DNA of 64,000 bases from Siderastrea siderea (GCA_964030785.1 OZ034978.1:15889453-15953452); one strand, 5' to 3'; numbered from the stretch's first letter, positions 12,771-24,234 are shown. Notes: a model not told the origin generated them from the sequence alone. A program made the numbers and translations.

Positions 12771-14479
12771 GACATGTGAGACAATAAGAATTCCAAACGT
12801 TATCAGTAGAACGAGAACATCAAACCGTATTGTTCAACAATATCAGCAATATTGTTGTTAGACCAACTTCGAGTCTAGGAGCAAGAGAACACTAAACAGA
12901 AGTCTGGCTGCATGTTGGGCTTCTGTTCGAAAGTCTATCTCCTTTTTAGGACAGGAGTTCCTTGCTAGCTTAGGACAAACTTGCTAGCTCGAGAGTGAGC
13001 ATTGGGATCTGACAGTCTTATTCCATGGGCCAAGTTCGAAGAAGCTATACAATCACCAATTTAAGTTCTAGTTCCTCCATTCTAGCGTATAACAAGTGGG
13101 CAAACTTTTAGAGCTGTCAGGCACAGACACTTTAAGAAAGCCTCTCTGTACTCTTCTTCAGGATAACCTCCTAGAGGCAATTTTAATGACAGGGAGGAGG
13201 GCGTGCTCTTCCCTGCTCTGAAGAAAGAAGCGTGACAGCGTACGGCCATTTTACCTACCTGTAGGCATACCGCGATACAATAAGAAATAAAATAGCACTG
13301 TAAGAGGAAATTCTGTATAATAAAGCAACGAGATTGTACGCTTGTAAGTACGAATGAATTCGTACTCTTCAGAGTAACCTGCAGACTGATGATGGATAAC
13401 CGCCACCTACAAAGAGTTGGGCCTTGAAGACTATCAGAAAGGAGACGTGATTCACTGGCAAGCAGAAAAAAATCTAACGGAGCAGTTTCAAAAAAAGAGG
13501 GGAAACTGGACATAAATGTAATCCTTACGACGTCAGTGAGGGACCAATCGGGGCGCGTCGATTTTAACCCGACAAGGTCTCAATGCACAACAGATCACAG
13601 GCTTCTTTGGTCGTCTGCCAGCTAAGAAACGCTGAGTGGAAAAAGCAGGAAAAGAGTGTGATAATGATGATACCGACTCTGCAGCTTAAGCCGAGGCTTA
13701 CCACTGTGCATAGCCTACTACTTATTGTAATAAGGCCGTGGAAATTCAACTACGGAAACCCGTTCCAACAATGCCTCAATGTTTGGCGTTCCCCGTTGTT
13801 TCGCCATGAACCGGTCTGTGGATTCAATAAATCCTGTGCCTACACGTTCAGCAAGTCAGCAAGCTTGAAAACATTGCAGTGTGAAAGACATTGACAGCCT
13901 CACCAGTCCCCCACCCACCTCCCCCCCTTCTCTAACGAGCGAAACACCTCATACTCATAGTCTGTTCGCGTCTCATGAAATAACTTTCTTTTGTTCTAGC
14001 CTTATGTACAAGGACGTTATGTTTACTTTACTTCATTTTTGCAGAAAAAGCGAATGCGAATTATCTGGTCACCAGAAACCGGATAGGCAAAATCCGTCAC
14101 GAATGTTACGATCGGGCGTTGCGTGACATACCAATGTGTTGATCTTCAATCTATCCGGCTCGCACCTGTTGTGGAGTTTCGGTTTATCGTCGCTCGTTTG
14201 ATTTCAGTAAACCAAAAACCACAGTTTAAAATTTTTCCCAAAAGCATTCCGTAATACATTTAAGATGTATTTTTATGGACGTTTCGAAGGAAGCAGTTAA
14301 AGTGCCGACATGTCCTAAACTGATTGGAAATAATACTATCTGTGAAGACTCGCGAAGGAAGTTACGGTACGTTATTTGTAGATACCTTAAATTAACCTGA
14401 AAGAGTATAAGCAAAACAGTGTAACAAGGAACGTTTGAAAAGTTTACGTTGATTTTTACAAGGCAAGTTGCCGTATTCG
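12771..14479. other. No gene recognised
   Basis: Open frames up to 143 codons occur on both strands (for example 13082-13513 minus, 13583-13894 plus) but overlap each other, show no domain and no persuasive splice sites. There is a C-rich run near 13905-13928. I cannot support a gene here. Confidence 0.5.
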
Positions 14480-15122
14480 AACCAACCATTTTTCTTGTTG
14501 AACACATACTGAGCGCTTTGTTGTATTTGAACATGACGCCATTTGTAATTTATCAGAAATTCACGTTGTGTTTGCATTGCAATATTAGAAGGTCCCAGAA
14601 AATTAAAACAACAATAATGAAGAACCATCTTTAAAGTATCCCAGGATTAAGACTGAAAGATTTTAATGCACTACCACATGCATTTTCGTGGAGCTACTTT
14701 GGTCCATGTTTTTGGTGTTTTTTACATTTCTCAAATGTCGCTTCGCAATCCATGCTTTGCTCTTACGAAAACAACGTGAGACAAAAAATATCACTATATC
14801 TAGAATGAAGAAGGCCCAATATGTTTATTTATAGTAAGGGAAGTCTGGCTGTTACATTTTAATGAGCGTAGGAACTACCTGAAAAGTGCAACATTTCGAG
14901 GTCACGTAAACTGAAATTTGAATTTTATAGGTCGGTTCAGTTTTTAACCGTTTATTCCCGGTAAACAGAATATTTCAAGAAGTTAACCCCATTTCACTTT
15001 CTTACATACATTAAGGTTCCTGTAGACAAAGAATGAGACAAATTGATTTTTTGACCGTGGCCGCGATTTTCTAAATTTTCTTTGATTTTTACTGACATTC
15101 ACTCTTAATTTTTCAGTTTTAC
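14480..15122 (-). repeat. Right arm of the 9.4-15.1 kb inverted repeat
   Basis: Reverse complement of the left arm (9364-9990). The outermost conserved block is ATTTTTACTGACATTCACTC (about 15090-15110), and TTTTTGACCGTGGCCGCGAT (about 15050) is also shared. Confidence 0.7.
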
Positions 15123-15299
15123 CTAGCTATATAAATATTAGATCTTAGAAATTTTAGAATTTAGTTCACTTGTATTGTATTTTTGGGCTTATTTGTTGTT
15201 GTTGTTTTTTTTAAATGTAACATCTGATATGCATTTGCACCTTATAAATAAAGACTAAGCGTCTCTGTTTTCTATACCCTTGAAGTTAACTCGAACTTA

Positions 15300-15560
15300 A
15301 ATCGAACTTAACTCGAAGTCACCTCGAATTTGAACCAATGGATTTCTCGATGCATAAAACCAATCATGGTGCGCACTTTGGATGTCGATATATAAACACC
15401 CTTGGAAATGAGAATTTATGCCCATTTCTGAAAGCCCCAGTTTCTGGCTAACTCTCACAGCGTATTCGGATTCTGAACACGTACATCAGCGCCAAAATTA
15501 TTTTGAAAGCTTGAAATAACCTCCCAACCGAAAGGCCTTGCGTTTCATGAGAAAATATAG
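15300..15560. repeat. Segment shared with 28440-28660
   Basis: CAGCGCCAAAATTATTTTGAAAGC... (about 15487) and GGCCTTGCGTTTCATG (about 15533) correspond to similar blocks at 28587 and 28646; the preceding TATATAAACAC/GAGAATTTATG blocks also correspond. It is part of the patchwork duplication around the GPCR locus. Non-coding as far as I can see. Confidence 0.5.
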
Positions 15561-16299
15561 AAGGTGACGGTTGTGTTCTGATTGGCGGTTAAGTTTAAGG
15601 TTATCATTTCAGAAGTTTTCACCTGTCTGTGAGTGATTAACCTGACGTTTGTGACGGCGAATACGAAGAAAACGGCGAAGGTACTCCCTAAATATCCCTT
15701 CTGGCCTCAAAAGTGTGCTTTTTTGTCAACCACATGTGGATGCTATCATTTCATTGCATCAGTCCTTAAGGTAACTTAAAGTGTTAGTTGTGTTTACTAG
15801 AAAGCTGACCAAGTATACACTAGAATATCTTTGCAACAAGCACTCATAATAATGATAAACTCTTTGTTTATAAAGATGACAGTTATGGCCGATAAAGTGA
15901 CTATCCTTGTGTCCACGTTTGATGCAGCAGTTTGAGGCAATGCAGCAACTATTTGTTCACGTAGTGCTACCTCGCTCCCAGTAACCTATTTTGTGGTCAC
16001 TCACAGGACTCTGTCTGGCAGACTTTATATAGTATTTCATATGGGAGCGCAAACTTGATTAGGCAAGAAATAAACTAGGAGAAATGCAAAAAAGGGAAAC
16101 TACCGCACTTAAAGATACGGATCTCATGAGCAGGGTGTTTTGACACAGTCAGTTGGCACTGCACACTGTTAATACGAAGAATGTTTATCTCAATTTCGTT
16201 TTCATTCATTTTTCTGCTGGCGTTCATTTGAAGAACACTCTTCCTCAGGGTCATCTCCGTAATCAAAGCGACGTCGAAAGACGACCAGCTAGACCTGAG
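15561..16299. other. No gene recognised
   Basis: AT-rich DNA. The minus frame at 16075-16335 has no domain. Nothing further supportable. Confidence 0.4.
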
Positions 16300-16950
16300 T
16301 GAATTTTGTTCCAAATAAATTTTAGGAAAAGTCACGAATTTTGGTGGGTTTTGCTTGCATATTTAAAAAGTTATAAACCTTCAAAGTTAGTGCCTCCCCC
16401 TCCCAGGCTGAATTAAGGATTACATAAATTAATCACATATTATGAATAAGACAACATCGACCTTGACAGTCTAGTTAAATAAAAAGTGTCTGCTGTTATT
16501 CTTGTGTTTTTTACCTGGTGAAAAGATGCATTAGTTTGTTAACAAACTGGTAGGAAAGCTTAAAACTGTTGTGAAGGGGTTTTAGTAACGTAGCAAGACG
16601 CTTAGACTCAGTAGTGAAACCGCGATACAAGCTTAAGGTTGAAACAAATTCTACTCTAACGGTCATACTGTTCGCAGCTCAGTTAATTTCATTAGCAATA
16701 ATACAAAGTTGGTAGCTAACCTTAAGCTAGAGTACATCTGACCAGTACAGACGATATCAATAGGTGATTCCTAACGTCAGTGCTAACATGGTGTAATATT
16801 TTTAACGTTAACTTCAAATACGACATCTCTGATACAATACATCTTATCATCGAACTAAAGTTTACGCTATGTCATAAAACGAAAAAGCAAAAGGGAGGTT
16901 ATCAAAGACTGCTTCCTGACGATGTAACTGCATCATATTTACAAACAAGA
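16300..16950. repeat. Flank fragments of the GPCR duplication without the receptor
   Basis: 16300-16430 resembles 5505-5640 (AAATTTTAGGAAAAGTCAC, TTTGGTGGGTTTTGCTTGC). 16480-16580 and 16925-16960 resemble 26130-26200 and 26225-26260, which lie just downstream of the intact GPCR (AACAAACTGGTAGGA, ATATTTACAAACAAGAAGGA). The receptor reading frame itself is absent between them, so this looks like a third locus copy from which the gene was deleted. Confidence 0.45.
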
Positions 16951-17073
16951 AGGAGTAAAAGTTGTAGAGGTTCTGTTACTGTAGAAAAAAAGGAAAACAT
17001 ACAGCGTGGCTTCCCTTTGTGACTCTTCTCGGCACCCCCCATCCTCAGGGGAACCTATGCCTCCTTTCGGGGC

Positions 17074-17640
17074 TTATTCAAGTAGGGCTTCCAGCACCTG
17101 GTTATGCCGCCAGGTATACTGACGGAGCGACTTCTTAAAACCAGCAAGGATGTGTTCCAGAGATCCCGTCTTACGACAACATGCACACACCTTTCACTTA
17201 CTCAGCTTCCAGCTGTACAAGTTGGCAGGAATTGACAAGAGGTCATACACCGAGCGCAGGAGAATACTGATTCTCAGTTGTTCCATCGACCATAGGTCTG
17301 ACCGCCTAACCTGTCTTTTCTCAGGATCAACTGCCTCCCAAGTGGTCCATGCACTCTGCTGAAGCTGCCTTATTGCAACAGGAACCCGCCTTTCTTCCTC
17401 CATCCTCCTAAGCTCATCGGTCATCACATCGCACCTGCCCCGTTGGTTCTCCTTAAACCGCCAAGTGCTTTTTTTCCGGCCAAGCCCCCTACGATCCTGC
17501 TGAACAGCTCCAACGATGTCTTTGTGTTCTGGTCTGCTCAACAGCCTCTTTTTCAACTCATTTTTTCCCAGTTGGTACATCAAGGCCAACGGATCTAATG
17601 GATCACGGATCACAGGATCAGCACAGTCCCTCAGCATCAT
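17074..17640 (-). pseudogene. 3' end of a LINE ORF2 (post-RT, zf-RVT region), frameshifted
   Basis: The minus frame from 17640 reads MMLRDCADPVIRD, then KDIVGAVQQDRRGLGRK, TTWEAVDPEKRQVRRSDLW and SILLRSVYDLL. This is the block that precedes the zinc-knuckle in LINE ORF2-type proteins, and it is a common multi-copy sequence in cnidarian genomes (from memory). A frameshift near 17195 is followed in another frame by CCRKTGSLEHILAGFKKSLR, YTWRHNQVLEALLE and a stop at 17074-17076: the C-x-x-C..H zf-RVT motif and the terminus. The 5' part, including the reverse-transcriptase catalytic core, is absent, as expected of a 5'-truncated insertion. Confidence 0.78.
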
Positions 17641-17719
17641 GGGAGGGACTCATTGGGAGCTGGAGATTCGCTGTAAAGCTATGAAAGGCCAGGTTTATCA
17701 AAGTCCTTGCTACCCCTAG

Positions 17720-19540
17720 CCAGTTTCTGAGGTAAATTCCGATGCTTCACTCCATGGTCTCCACCGTAGTAGTCATCAACCGTTGACAAAAATCTTTGAC
17801 ACACTCTCAATAGAAGCTGCCAACTTTATATAATGCAACTTAAACAATCAATTTCACCACAACCAAAGTTGAAATGACCCCCACACCCCCTTAAACAATG
17901 TTGTCCTTCAGAAAAAAGGCGATGTCAGCTCCTGCTGCAACTACAGAGGTATAACACTGCTGTGAATTTATGCGATAGGAGATCGAATCGATCTGTTAGT
18001 TGTGTCTGTTGTTTAGTTTTGAACTTATTCCACCTCTACTGTTATTTTCAGTCGAAGCACGGTGACACTTTCAGTACGCCGAACTCACTTTGATTCACTT
18101 AACTTTTAAATCATTCGAGCCAGGGCTAAGGAAAACTATACACAGATAATTAGCTAAGTTTGTTCTTCATTAGTTTGAATGTTTCACAAAGCTGAAAATT
18201 TGTGATACGTTTAAGTGCTGTCGGTTCTGGATGTTCATTTTCATTTTCTCGCATGAATATTGTCCGACACTGTTAAGTTGATCACTATGAGGCTATGAGC
18301 CATCCTTGTTTACGTATGTGATCTCACACAATAATTTAAGGTCTGTTCTCTGGTGAATATAGGCAGCTCCTCCTTCAGCCTCTAGAACGCAGATTCCTGT
18401 TTTGACAAATCTAAAGAGATGTTCCTGTGTTCGGGACTTTGCATTTGGAAATATTTTCCATCAGTCATGATGTACGCGACAACAATGAATCATAGTGGCA
18501 TTTCTTTTTTTGGAAATAAACTAGTGTACAAGGGGGGGAAGGTTTGTAAATGCTAAGTAAAGTGGAAAGCAAGGATGATTATAGCCATTTCTAGCGTCAT
18601 GACTGGCATGCTACCATAGTTGTTCAGTGACAACCTTGTGTGACCATTTTTTGGCCGTGTTGTGACCATGGTGTGTAAAATTGTCGTGACCTGATGCCAC
18701 ACGGTCAACCACGGTCAAAAATATTTAGCTAGATCATTTTGATTCATGTTTAATAAAAGCTGGCTATTTTTCAGTAATAAACCAGCTCCTCTCCTTAATT
18801 CGTACCGGGTCTCGTTCTTGTTAAAGAGGTTAATTTTGTTTGCAAGTGACCTGGTAAACCACGATAAACCATGTTCTTGCTTTATTAGGGCTGTATTTGT
18901 AGTTTCAGCGTAATGTTGTGCAATGTTTAACCCTGCAACGAACACTTTTATGTCATTAGTCTGGACTTATCCGATGTTTAAAGCACCGGAATCGTTGAAG
19001 TTGACTCAAAAAACAAATTAATTTCAATCTAATTCTAGGAACAAGCCAAACTAATATGGTCTAATAACTTTGATGATGCTGATCACATCTAAACTCTTGT
19101 TCTTAGGCTACCGTGGCTTGATTAAGCAAAAAAGAAAAAACAAAACAAAAAGCAGTGCTAAACATCGTAAACAAATGCATTTTGGAAATAAATTTGGCTT
19201 TTCGTCTGTTAAGCAACAATTAAGTAAACGTTACAGTGTTTGAAAATTGTTTAATATATAGTTAACAATTGGCATCTGGAACCGAAATTAAGGAAAACGA
19301 TCTTACAAACACCGCAACGGTTACTTTTGCTTAGCATACGAAATCAAAATGTGTTTGTTTACCCTGTTTATCACCGCAGTTTGTGTTTTACTCTTGATCA
19401 TATCTGTTGTGTACCAAGAACCATTAGCCTGGAGTAGGGGTGGGAAAATATTTTCCCAAACAAAAAATGACCAGGAAAATAAAAACAACTATTTACAAGT
19501 GGAGCTAAATTAAGTCTGGTTTTACGTGGCCACAAAATAA
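17720..19540. other. No gene recognised
   Basis: About 1.8 kb of AT-rich DNA with scattered stops in all frames. The longest frame (18715-18945 minus) has no recognisable feature. Short locally repeated words occur around 18650-18720 (TGTGACCAT, GGTCAACCACGGTCAAAA). Nothing else seen. Confidence 0.5.
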
Positions 19541-19548
19541 TAATTTCA

Positions 19549-19783
19549 CCTGTAAGGTGAAGTTTGATTGGAATTCTATTTCGTCACCAGTTAGGAACGA
19601 AGGAGTCACATGAGAGAGCTTGCGCATGCGATCAGTCAGTCTTAAACACGCGTGACTGCAGGACGAGGGAGAAGCGATAAGGCAAGGGCGGGCAAATGCA
19701 ATCCTTTGGGGGGTCATGTGACTCCTTCGTTCCTGACTGGTGACGAAATAGAATTCCAATCAAACTTCTCCTTACAGGTAAGT
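19549..19783. repeat. 235-bp palindromic element next to, and related to, the DIRS ITR
   Basis: ACCTGTAAGGTGAAGTTTGA (about 19548) is mirrored by the reverse complement ending at about 19783. The arms (about 62 bp) contain AATTCTATTTCGTCACCAG...GGAGTCACATGA. The loop includes AGAGCTTGCGCATGCGATCA, which matches the inner part of the right inverted terminal repeat of the DIRS element at 19799-23082. It is likely a fold-back derivative of a related element, separated from the DIRS end by only ~15 bp. Confidence 0.8.
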
Positions 19784-19960
19784 CTCGTTTAATTATTAAA
19801 TTCTATCTCGTCCCCAGTCCTAGTCACTCCGTAGTCAAATGAGAGTTTAAAGCCCTGCAGTCACAAATAGTCAGGAATTATAACGCACACAAATTCTGGT
19901 GCTCATCGTTTAATGTAAACAAAGATAGAGATTCTTATATACACATCAAGGGCTTAACTA

Positions 19961-21090
19961 TTAAGCTGGGTTGTGTGCTTCGTTCCGGCTGTATGACACT
20001 AAGATAACACTGCCACAATTGACATCCTGAGCGGGCAGCTTGTTATAAAATTTTGCAAAGGTTAAGAGGCATTGGTCCAGCCAGCGGCTTTGAGTACGTT
20101 TGCTAGACTGAGACCAGCTTTATTAACGCAGTATAAGGTCGAAGCAGCTAGCTCGTGTGCTGTGTGTCACGAAGGCACTCGCATCTATGCCAGCATTGGA
20201 AAGAGTCGATTTGACCCACCTTTGCGACAGTGTTTTTGCTGACAGCCCTAGGGGGTTTTCGAAAGCTTATTAAGAGTTTCGAGTTTGACTTATTGCGGAG
20301 CTGTCCAGTTATGGATACATAATGTTTTATTGTCCCTACAACACAAAGGCGTTTGTCCTGATATGCTACAAGTTCAATAGGCTCTTGGTGTTTCCCCAGT
20401 TTAGTATATTTGAGTTTCTCTCCTATGGCAAAAACGTACCTGTCAGGTAATTTCTGCATAAGATGAAGGTCTAATTTGTGGATCGTTTGACATCGCTGTC
20501 CTGTGAGAATTGCAAGTAGTGTCACCAATTTCAAAGAGAGGTTTTTCAGGTCCAGAGAAGTGACTGGAGCTAAGGTCGTCAGGTGTGACAGCATTTTCTC
20601 GACATCCCATATGTGGGTGTACTTGGGAAGTGCTGGTTTGAGTTGAAAAACATCTTTCATAAACGTACAGACTAGTGGGTGTTCTCCAAAGCTGACGTTG
20701 TCGGTGATTTTCATTACTGCTGATAACGCTGATCGTGTGGGTGTTGATGGCACTATAACCGAGGATTGAATTAAACAAGGAGGTGAGGACTTCTATTCCA
20801 TCTTCAACGGCTAAGCTTGTGACGGGGAAATTTAGTTGTTTCTACAGAAGCGTTGCCATTTTGCGAGAAAGGTTTTGTACTGCTTTAAAAGCGTGCCTTG
20901 TCGCCAAGATGCCATAATTACGTCCTGTGCTGCTGCAGATACTCCGATGTTAGTCAGTTGTTTCCGGATAAGTGGCACACTAGTAATCGTAGTCGAGCGT
21001 GTAGTGGATGGCGTGAGCTGGGATCGCTGAGAAGGATCAGTAGGTCCTTTCGTGGTTTGAGTTCTACTGGTTGTTGAACTAGCATGTTCA
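19961..21090 (-). pseudogene. Tyrosine recombinase (YR) of the DIRS element
   Basis: The N-terminal part reads LTNIGVSAAAQDVIMASWRQ (about 20980) and TFLAKWQRFC. After frameshifts the core domain follows at 20753-20148: box I arginine in LLAILTGQRCQTIHKLDLHL, then FISFRKPP-like spacing (LLISFRKPPRAVSK). Near 20170 a further shift restores THSTRAS (the H-x-x-R of box II), then SLANVLKAAGWTNAS and TFAKFYNKLPAQDV with the candidate catalytic tyrosine, ending at a stop at 19961. All four conserved positions (R, H-x-x-R, H/W, Y) are visible but spread over frames. It would integrate a circular cDNA intermediate in an active relative. Confidence 0.85.
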
Positions 21091-21129
21091 TGGCCTTGGG
21101 GTACCGTGATTGAGTTGGCCAGTTGGGTA

Positions 21130-22053
21130 GAACACATATCCCTTCCCCCTTGTCTGATGTTATCCTCTTGAGTACTGCTGGCACAATGCTAAAAGGTGAA
21201 TGCCTCAATCGCTTCCGCGGTGGGTCAGGCTTGAATAAGCAATAACGTGGGAATGTATAGTTGACCCTGGATGCAAACAAGTCAATTTCTGGGGGAAATT
21301 GTAAGTCGGCTAAGGCAGTTTGGAGGGAGGTGGAGTCAAGTTTCCACTCAGCCGGCCCCATCGTTTTCATCACTGGAGTTCTTGGCAAATATTTTCAAGG
21401 CAAAGAAGGCGGCGAGTAGTTCTAAATAGTTTATGTGGTACTGGGTTTCCCTTGCCGACCAGGTCCCCCGTGTTGAAGTGTCGCCACAAGCGGCTCCCCA
21501 GCCCACCTGGGAAGCATCACTGGTTATGATTAGGGAGGGCGGTGGGTGTGAAATTCGATTGCAAGATGATAACATGTTATTTACCCACCAGTTCAGCTCA
21601 TTTTTGGCAGGCTCAGGGAGCGTCATAGGTCTGTCAAAGTTGCCTTTGTTTTCCTTAAGGGCGATCGTTTTATCTCTTTCTCTAGGGCTCTGTAGAACAG
21701 GGGCCCATGCATTACCCCAGGGAATGTAGCGACTATTTTCCCAATCACCTGGGCAACATCTCTAATGCTATGTTTTTGTCTTTCTAATAGGGCTTGGCAG
21801 GCCTGTTGAGCTGATGTGGCTTTTCAGCGGTCAAGCAAATTGTTATTGTGACTGTGTTTATAGCAAATCCTAGAACGATCAATACCTGAGTAGGAATAAA
21901 TACTGACTTATCAGGGTGGATAAGAAACCCTAATGGTGCTAATTGACAAACAGTATCAATAACATTGTGCACACAGTCAGTGTACGTTCTGCCTTGGAGA
22001 ATAAGGTCATCGATGTAATTAGATATGTGACCCAATTTGTGAAGGGCTGTCAT
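21130..22053 (-). pseudogene. RT (YIDD) and RNase H region of the DIRS element
   Basis: 22053-21784 reads HKLGHISNYIDDLILQGRTY, the RT active-site box C, then APLGFLIHPDKSVFIPTQ. 21626-21348 reads NELNWWVNN, LIITSDASQVGWGAACG (RNase H start, first catalytic Asp) and YLELLAAFFALK (catalytic Glu). 21388 onward reads FPPEIDLFASRVNYTFPRYC and GICVLPNWPTQSRYPKAM, the connection region typical of DIRS pol. Fingers and palm up to box B of RT are deleted. Frame changes near 21770 and 21360. Confidence 0.87.
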
Positions 22054-22059
22054 TGTCGT

Positions 22060-22813
22060 TTAGCAAGGTCATCCCCAAACAGTAACTGGCATAACCGAGC
22101 AACGCTACGGCGTCAATATTATGTGTAGCCAGTGCTTTTTTTAGCAGCATCTGGTAAACCAATTGATATTTTTAAAATTGCATCATTCGCTCGAAGGGTG
22201 GCAATAGTCGCTTTTTGTAAGGACGGTTGTATGTTTGTTATCCGGGGGTCTGTTCGCCTTTTGTGGGCTTTCACTTGTGCCCAGATTTCTGGGTTAACAC
22301 GAGGAATTATCATTGCCGTGCAGTTTTCAGGCGTGGGGTGTTTCGAAAGTAGTTCTTTGAGTTTGTCTGGCGCCATCTTGCGGCCCCATCGCTTGTTTGC
22401 TATGTCAGCCAGCTTAGGCTGTATATTTTCGCCGGTGGCTTCACTCGATTCAAGAATACTCTCAATGTCTTCTAGGAATTTGTCTGTATCTGTAACCTCC
22501 GCTGATGGAGCGGGTATTGGGCTAACTAGTTCCTCAATATCGTCTTCTAAATTATCGCTAGCTGTGAGGCTAACTTTGTCGTCCTCATCTGCACTATTTT
22601 CTTCACCTGACTCCGTTCCGCAACCTTGGGTCGCCTTTCATGTGCAGCGGAGTTTGCACCACCATTGCCTGGTGGGCAGTTTGCTTTATACATTAGCTCT
22701 AAAATTCGAGCCATACTGCCCATATTCTCATTGAGATTATTGAGCGTCATTTGAAGCTCATTGGTCACTATTGTGCCAGAAGTACCAGGTGAGCTAGTAG
22801 CTTTGGTGGCCAT
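22060..22813 (-). pseudogene. Gag-like ORF1 of the DIRS element
   Basis: Starts MATKATSSPGTSG at 22813; the middle is acidic (about 22400-22620). It ends with LKELLSKHPTPENC, NPEIWAQVKAHKRRTDPRIT, LRANDAILKISIGLPDAAKK. A run of A residues (about 22140) contains a +1 shift, after which LATHNIDAVALLGYASYCLFGDDLAKRQ-type residues continue before an abrupt junction into RT. This junction is the deletion point. The VALLG..SY and FGDDL signatures resemble DIRS Gag proteins (from memory). Confidence 0.75.
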
Positions 22814-23469
22814 TGGTTTTGGCGGGAAGCTGAAAGGGAAGCAAACACTAAACGGGTAGCCTTACCAAAATGTCCTGTGGTTCCTCTACTTCTCTGGCTG
22901 CAGGCAGCCTAACGCTTGTATAAGATGTATATAATATATATAATACGTTTTAAGTGGTAATTCGTGGAGACCAAAATTCCGCGACCGACCAGCTGAAAGC
23001 ACATGATTGCAACTGACTGATCGCATGCGCATGCTCTCTCATGTGACTACGAAGTGACTAGGACTGGGGACGAGATAGAATTAAGTTCTATTTGCGTCTT
23101 CCATTTCAGTTTTGGTAATAATAGTAATTTAAAAATTAATTCAAATCAGAATTTTGCTGATCCTTAGCACAGCTTTAGTTAGGGAAGAATTCAAGTAGAT
23201 AGCTATTGTTGGGGAAAATGCTTTAAGCCCGGCAATTCTAACGCAAGTCAGGAGCTATAATCGGGGATGGAGACCGTAACTGACTGCCATTTTCATTATT
23301 GGCGTTGGCCCCATCGAAAAAGACAAATGTGCTATTTTTAGAAAAAATTGCGCCATAGCGCGTGACACACGCGCGTGAGTGTTGCGAGGACTCCAAGCAG
23401 AGAAAAACAAACAAAATGGCGTCGGAAATTACCTTTGTTGGAGATGAATAAATTCAATTTCTGTCATCA

Positions 23470-23817
23470 GTGTCACTTCCTAATTTGAGGCAAGCCCTAG
23501 GGGAGAACTTTCTGGATAGTGACTCTGGATATGAGGATTATACAAGTGATTCCGATGGTGGCAGTGAGAATATTTTAGAAAAATCCTGTGGCGAAGATGT
23601 GTCGGACATGTCGGACGAGGATTTCCCCGTTAGACGGAAGAAACGTTTTACGGGCAAAAATGGCGTCGAACTACGAAAAAAATCAGTTGAAGGCGAATCA
23701 GGCAGAAAAAGGGAAAATACATCTCGAATGTATATTTCCTCTGAGGACGTACAGAGATTGAAGGGCAGCCGCAAAGACTGTAAAATGATTTTCCAAGCAC
23801 GTACTGAAGAAAAGTAA
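23470..23817 (+). CDS. Uncharacterised acidic ORF inside TIR element
   Basis: A 115-codon frame. The first half is strongly acidic (DSDSGYEDYTSDSDGGSEN, then EDVSDMSDEDFPV), the second half basic (RRKKRF, KKSVEGESGRKR). The composition is that of a disordered, possibly nuclear segment. The same frame is open upstream to about 23453, after a short ATGGCGTCGGAA frame (23415) that ends in a stop, so the true start is uncertain. As it lies between TIRs it is probably element-encoded. Domain not recognised; it could be one exon of a larger coding unit. Confidence 0.35.
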   Translation: MSLPNLRQALGENFLDSDSGYEDYTSDSDGGSENILEKSCGEDVSDMSDEDFPVRRKKRFTGKNGVELRKKSVEGESGRKRENTSRMYISSEDVQRLKGSRKDCKMIFQARTEEK

Positions 23818-23896
23818 CGCACTGATAAATCGTTGTCATTTTTATCACTGCAAGAAAAGTAGTAACATATATTCAAATACCGAGTCAGCAAAGAAA

Positions 23897-24187
23897 ATGT
23901 CTGTCGAGATTTCTCAGCGTATGTTTTCTGAAATAATGCTCGCCTTTACCGAAATGGCCGAAATGTTTATAATGAAGACCAAGAATAGTGAAAAGTGCGC
24001 CTTGTTTTCAGTCAAATGCTCTCGTGGTGCGTTATCAATCGTCGACAAAATAGAGAACTGGAAAAACACCAAGAGAAAAAAAACTACTTCCGTCGATGAG
24101 AAGGAGAAAGATGAAGTGAAACTCCATGCTTCCCTAGTACTTAATATTACTTTCTGGGCAATTTACGAACCTAGAAGGGATACATAG
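23897..24187 (+). CDS. Uncharacterised ORF inside TIR element
   Basis: A 96-codon frame starting MSVEISQRMFSEIMLAF, 80 bp after the acidic ORF, with a Lys-rich stretch NTKRKKTTSVDEKEKDEVK. No family recognised. Its position between TIRs suggests that it belongs to the element, or that it and the preceding ORF are parts of one broken gene. Confidence 0.3.
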   Translation: MSVEISQRMFSEIMLAFTEMAEMFIMKTKNSEKCALFSVKCSRGALSIVDKIENWKNTKRKKTTSVDEKEKDEVKLHASLVLNITFWAIYEPRRDT

Positions 24188-24234
24188 CGCAGTGGATGTA
24201 GCAAGGGTTTCAACGACAGAGTGAGCTTAACTAT

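Larger units (their letters stand above)
9364..15122. mobile_element. ~5.8 kb interval bounded by ~0.6 kb inverted repeats
   Basis: The sequence from about 9364 to 9990 recurs in inverse orientation from about 15122 down to about 14480. Matching blocks in the same relative order include AGAGTGAATGTCAGTAAAAA, CGCGGCCACGGTCAAAAAAT, TTGCACTTTT, AACAGCCAGACTTC, TGTGGTAGTGCAT and TTTCTGGGACCTTCT. Divergence is clear (indels, perhaps 70-75 % identity by eye), so it is old. The interior contains the broken gene at 12463-12770 and long stretches without coding. This is what a large TIR transposon remnant looks like, but an inverted segmental duplication gives the same picture. I see no target-site duplication. 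Confidence 0.55.
19799..23082 (-). mobile_element. DIRS-type (tyrosine recombinase) retrotransposon, internally deleted
   Basis: The ends are inverted terminal repeats: AATTCTATCTCGTCCCCAGT at 19799 and its exact inverse ending at 23082, about 47 bp with few mismatches. On the minus strand the order is Gag-like ORF (22813 to 22075), reverse transcriptase with YIDD box (22053 to 21784), RNase H region (21626 to about 21130) and tyrosine recombinase (about 21090 to 19961), the order of DIRS elements. The element is 3.3 kb. From general knowledge, intact relatives are about 5-6 kb; here the N-terminal half of RT is missing. Several frameshifts make it inactive. Confidence 0.9.
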
